Shown in pieces: positions 60,910 to 64,000 of a stretch of 64,000 bases of DNA. The notes beneath the pieces were generated by a model. It ran no database searches, had not been told where the DNA came from, and saw nothing but the letters and a program-made list of their open reading frames with translations. This DNA comes from Miscanthus floridulus. Lineage: Eukaryota > Streptophyta > Magnoliopsida > Poales > Poaceae. How positions within the stretch are numbered: position 1 is the stretch's first letter; each line of letters opens with the position of its first letter. Both the position numbers and the translations under genes were made by a program. The DNA is taken from assembly GCF_019320115.1 (NCBI RefSeq), contig NC_089598.1, forward strand, positions 85,445,844-85,509,843. The letters run 5' to 3'.

Positions 60910-63015
60910 CTAGTGTGCCGTGAGGCATGCTGAAGGCCCGCTGAAGATCATGAAGGCGTTGTGCACCTCGAGGAACCCGTCGTCCTTATCGTCGTCCCTG
61001 TCGCCAGCACCCCTCCTCTTGGCATCATCGTCGGGGAGCCCGAGCTTGGCATAGTAGCGCTGTAGCATGGTGCACTCTTCGAGGGCATGCTTCACCGGGC
61101 CCTGGTGGTACGGGCAGGGTTTTTTAAGCATATCATCGAAGAGCCCGGGGCCCCTAGGGCCTCGGGGATTCTTGCGCTCTACGGCCACGACTAGGCCGGA
61201 CTCGAGGACTTCCTGCTTCCCCTGGCGACCCTTCTTTTTCTTGGGGAGGTGGGGAGCAGAGGCGCCAGGGGCCTCATCCCTCTGCTTCCCCTTGGCGTCG
61301 TTGTCGGGGAAGATGGCCCCAACGGCCTCTTCACCTGAGGCGAAGTTGGTGGCGATGTCGAGGAGCGCAGCCACCGAGGTTGGCACGTTCCGGCCCAACT
61401 CTCGGACCAGGTCTCGATAGGTGGTGCCAGAGAGGAAAGCCTGGACAATCTCTGAGTCGCCGACGCTTGGCAACTCGATGCATTTCTTGGAGAAGCGCCA
61501 GATGAAGTCTCGGAGAGACTCGTCCGGCACCTGGCAACAACTCTTGAGGTCCCAGGAGTTCCCAGGGTGCACGTATGTGCCCTGAAAGTTCCCGACGAAG
61601 ACCCTTACCAAATCATGCCAGTCATGGATCTGCGAGGGAGGGAGGTGTTCGAGCCAGGCTCGCGCCGAGTCTAACAGGAACAACGGGAGGTTGCGAATGA
61701 TGAGCAGGTCATCGTCCGCGCCGCCTAGCTGACAAGCCAGGCGGTAATCAGCCAGCCAAAGTTCGGGATTGGTCTCGCCGCTATACTTCGTGAGGTTGGC
61801 CAGTTGCCGAAACCAGTCTGGGAAATGAGCAACGCGAATGGCTTTGCTAAAGACTCAAGGACCAGGTGGCTCAGGAGAAGGACTGCGGTCCTCCCCGCTG
61901 TCGTAGCGGCCACCTCGGTGCGGATGGTAGCCTCAGGCGGGCCCCTCGCTGTCATGGCACCATCGCCTGCCGACCACCTCATGGTCACCCTACGCCTCAC
62001 GTCGGTTGCCGAGGCGGTTGTGCCGCAAGGGGACCCTGTTGGCTATTGGTGCCTGAGCGGGCTCAGAATGAACCGAGGCCTCCCTATCCTGCCGAGGCGA
62101 TGCCGTGGGAAGTTCCGAGGCGCCACCACGCCGTCGAGAGGCAGAACTTTTGGCCTGCTGCACCGCGGTGGTCTCGAGGAGATCCCGGAGCTCACCGCGG
62201 ACCCGTCGCCCCTCCGTGGTAGAGGGCTTGGGCATTGTTCGGACTAGCATCGCCGCATCCATGACGTTCTAGCTAGTGCGATTGAAGATTGGGGGTTGCT
62301 CACCCCCTTCGTCGTCGTTGATGCGGTGGTGAACATCGCAGGCCCTCCACCGGGCTCCTCCACCATCATCGTGGCCTCGTTGCTCCTGCTCGAGAGTGTC
62401 TCGAAGCTGTTGCAGAAGGAGTCGGTCCTGTTCGACCTTGGCCTGAAGCTCATGGAGCTGCTCCAGGTCTGGGCATAGAAGTTGTGCGGGGGCAGGGTTC
62501 TCGTTCCGCGCGGCCTGTGGGACAACGCGTGGAGGTGTGGCGTCGCCTACCCCCTGGCGAGGTAGGGAACGGTTGCCTGCCCCTTCATCCTCATCGCTAG
62601 TGCTCGGCATCCCGAGTTCGATGTGGAAGCATTCGCGAGTGGGGTCATAAGTGCCTTCGTCGTCAGAGTCAGAGTAGCCGAAGCAGTAGTCGCTCGCGGC
62701 TAGGAAGCGGCGCATGGCTTTAGGGTCGTGAAGTCCAAAGAAGTCTGCCCCAGCCCACGCCTCGTCCTCCTCCGAGGAGTCAGCGTGGGTGTGGGTTGAA
62801 GTCGTGGTGTCGAAGTCGAGGGCAAAGCGTTGGTGGTGTCCTGAGGGTTCTACATGAGCAGAAGCATAGGCGGAAGCATAGGTGGCAGCGGCATTTCTCA
62901 ACCCGAAGGGGTACGGGGATGGTGCCATCGACAGGCTTTGCTCCGCCGAAGTCGACCCCTCAGGAGGCGGCGGGGCAGAGCTTGATGACGGGGCATCGCC
63001 GCATGCCATCGGCAT
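60910..63015 (-). pseudogene. Gag of the Tat element
   Basis: The N-terminal part (63,015-62,269; MPMACGDAPSSSS.., acidic, with EQLHELQAKVEQDRLLLQ coiled coil) ends at TAG 62,269. The Gag capsid part (61,683-60,910) has FLLDSARAWLEHLPPSQIHDW and the zinc-binding-like CPYHQGPVKHALEEC. TAG at 60,910 is followed directly by TGA at 60,907. Between 61,684 and 62,000 the chain (FGNWPTSRS.. in one frame; ADYRLACQLGGADDD in another) is frame-disturbed. Confidence 0.75.
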
Positions 63016-63383
63016 CTTTCCCTTGTCCAGCCTCAGGCTAGACAGGTCCCCAACCAGGGACCCTATGCCAACAGCTGGGCATGGGATACCAGCGGAACGC
63101 GGTGCGTCGCCATGAGCTCATACGGTGTCGGGGTGGCCCCGCTCATATCGTGCTTGGCGAGCGCGACGAGAGCGGTCGCCCAGACGCCATATGCGCCTGG
63201 GCTGTGGGTGTGTGATGTCGTCGTCGGTCGGTGGGGCTCGGGGTGTGAGGAGTACCATATCGTACTCACATCCTAGAGACATGAACTCTAGGCTTCCGAA
63301 CCAGATCACTGTGCCGAGACGCAGTGGTCGTACAGGGTCTACCATCCAGAAGTCGTTAGGATGATGAAGCTGATACGTAGAGG

Positions 63384-63403
63384 CCCCTACCTGGTACGCC
63401 AAC
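63384..63403 (-). other. Likely primer-binding site of the Tat element
   Basis: Immediately inside the 5' LTR the minus strand reads TTGGCGTACCAGGTAGGGGC, beginning with the TGG expected to pair with a tRNA CCA end. I cannot assign the tRNA. Confidence 0.5.
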
Positions 63404-64000
63404 TGTTGGTGTTTTTGGACCGGCGGGTCCTCAACCAACTAGTGAAAATGTACTGTGTGCTCCTAATCCCGGATGGTGATGCAAAGAGACACAAGGTTTA
63501 TACTGGTTCAGGCGATAGGTGCCCTACGTCTAGTCTGAGAGGTCGATCCTATATTCCTTGCATCGAAATGCTTGTAGTAGGGGGTTACAAGCAGAGCGAG
63601 AGAGAGAGCTGGTCTCAGGTCTCGGCGTAGAACGGTGTGGGTTGCTTGAGATGTTGATCTCAAGCAACGGGGAAATGTGCGCGTTACAGAGTGCCGAGTG
63701 TGTGTTCGTCTTCCTCGTGAGCCCGTATGTGCCTGAGTGTGTGCGAGCGTGGAAGTCCGCCTCTTTAGAAACAGCCCTAGTCCCTTCCTTTTATAGTTGA
63801 AGGGGGACAGGGGTGATACATGTGCTAACTACGTGGCGTCATGCAAACAGAAGTGGCATGTCCGAGCCCTGTAGCCTGTTACTGTGGCGGCATGGTCGAT
63901 GGAGTGGTCCTGCCCTTGAAGTGCTAGAGCAACGCACCAGTCACATCCGATCCTATGCGACGCGGGGGCTCCAGTGACAGCTTGACGTAGGGCCTGGCGG
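63404..64000 (-). repeat. 5' LTR of the Tat element (truncated by the window end)
   Basis: It starts TGTTGGTGTTTTTGGACC and matches 48,822-49,418 along its full visible length. The remainder lies outside the window. Confidence 0.85.

Larger units (their letters stand above)
48822..64000 (-). mobile_element. Ty3/gypsy Tat-lineage element (partial; right LTR runs off the window)
   Basis: LTR copies start at 48,822 (TGTCGGTGTTTTTGG) and 63,404 (TGTTGGTGTTTTTGG), enclosing a minus-strand gag, protease, RT, RNase H, a second RNase H and integrase, plus a plus-strand antisense ORF and tandem repeats. The dual RNase H, the large non-coding 3' part and the antisense ORF place it in the Tat group. 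The five bases before it are ATTAT; the other flank is outside the window. Over the 597 bases available the LTRs differ at roughly 33 sites (about 5-6 percent), almost all transitions, so it is older than the Tekay insertion. Confidence 0.88.

Overview
This is nuclear DNA from a grass, most likely a panicoid or Andropogoneae relative of sorghum and sugarcane. That placement is an inference from intron-rich plant genes with GT-AG introns, abundant TAA/TTA-flanked MITEs and nested grass-type LTR retrotransposons. I see no bacterial, organellar or defence-island signature. The window divides into a gene-containing left third (about 1-22,900) and a retrotransposon nest (about 23,000-64,000).

Left third. 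Three intact-looking host genes are present. A plastid-type ribose-phosphate pyrophosphokinase lies on the minus strand (1,660-5,938, 8 exons, 396 aa). An NSE4 kleisin of the SMC5/6 complex lies on the plus strand (13,442-16,715, 7 exons, 420 aa). A CCCH zinc-finger plus KH-domain RNA-binding protein lies on the minus strand (17,795-20,131, 3 exons, 307 aa). I derived every exon junction by hand; all reading phases close and each coding sequence ends in one stop. Around them lie a roughly 370-bp-arm inverted repeat (about 143-890), a Stowaway-like MITE in an intron, several Tourist-like MITEs with exact 3-bp target duplications (including one nested in another), and a possible CACTA end.

Retrotransposon nest. 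(1) A degenerate Ty1/copia element of the SIRE/Maximus type starts at 23,008: 5' LTR, Met-tRNA primer site, gag with two zinc knuckles, then protease, integrase, RT and RNase H to 30,246. After pol comes a spacer rich in a TCCGGTCA-like motif. (2) That spacer is interrupted by a complete, young, minus-strand Ty3/gypsy Tekay-type chromovirus (31,294-45,883). It has unusually long LTRs of 4,549 and 4,544 bp, target duplication GTCTC, and one frame break in integrase. (3) The copia sequence appears to resume at 45,889 with an env-like third ORF and purine tracts. (4) Just after the purine tracts a minus-strand Ty3/gypsy Tat-lineage element begins (48,822 to beyond the window end). It has dual RNase H domains, tandem repeats and a spliced plus-strand antisense ORF related to the 'putative gypsy type transposon' family. 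The 3' LTR of the copia element should lie beyond the right edge.

The most notable signal is how these elements have decayed. The env-like frame stays open for about 2.5 kb without an indel and is broken by 19 TAG, one TGA and no TAA. The Tat pol frames carry 9 TAG and 6 TGA and no TAA. Both patterns fit C-to-T loss at methylated CHG (CAG to TAG) and CG (CGA to TGA) sites. The LTR pairs differ almost only by transitions, which points the same way. I found no tRNA, rRNA, CRISPR or operon-like system.
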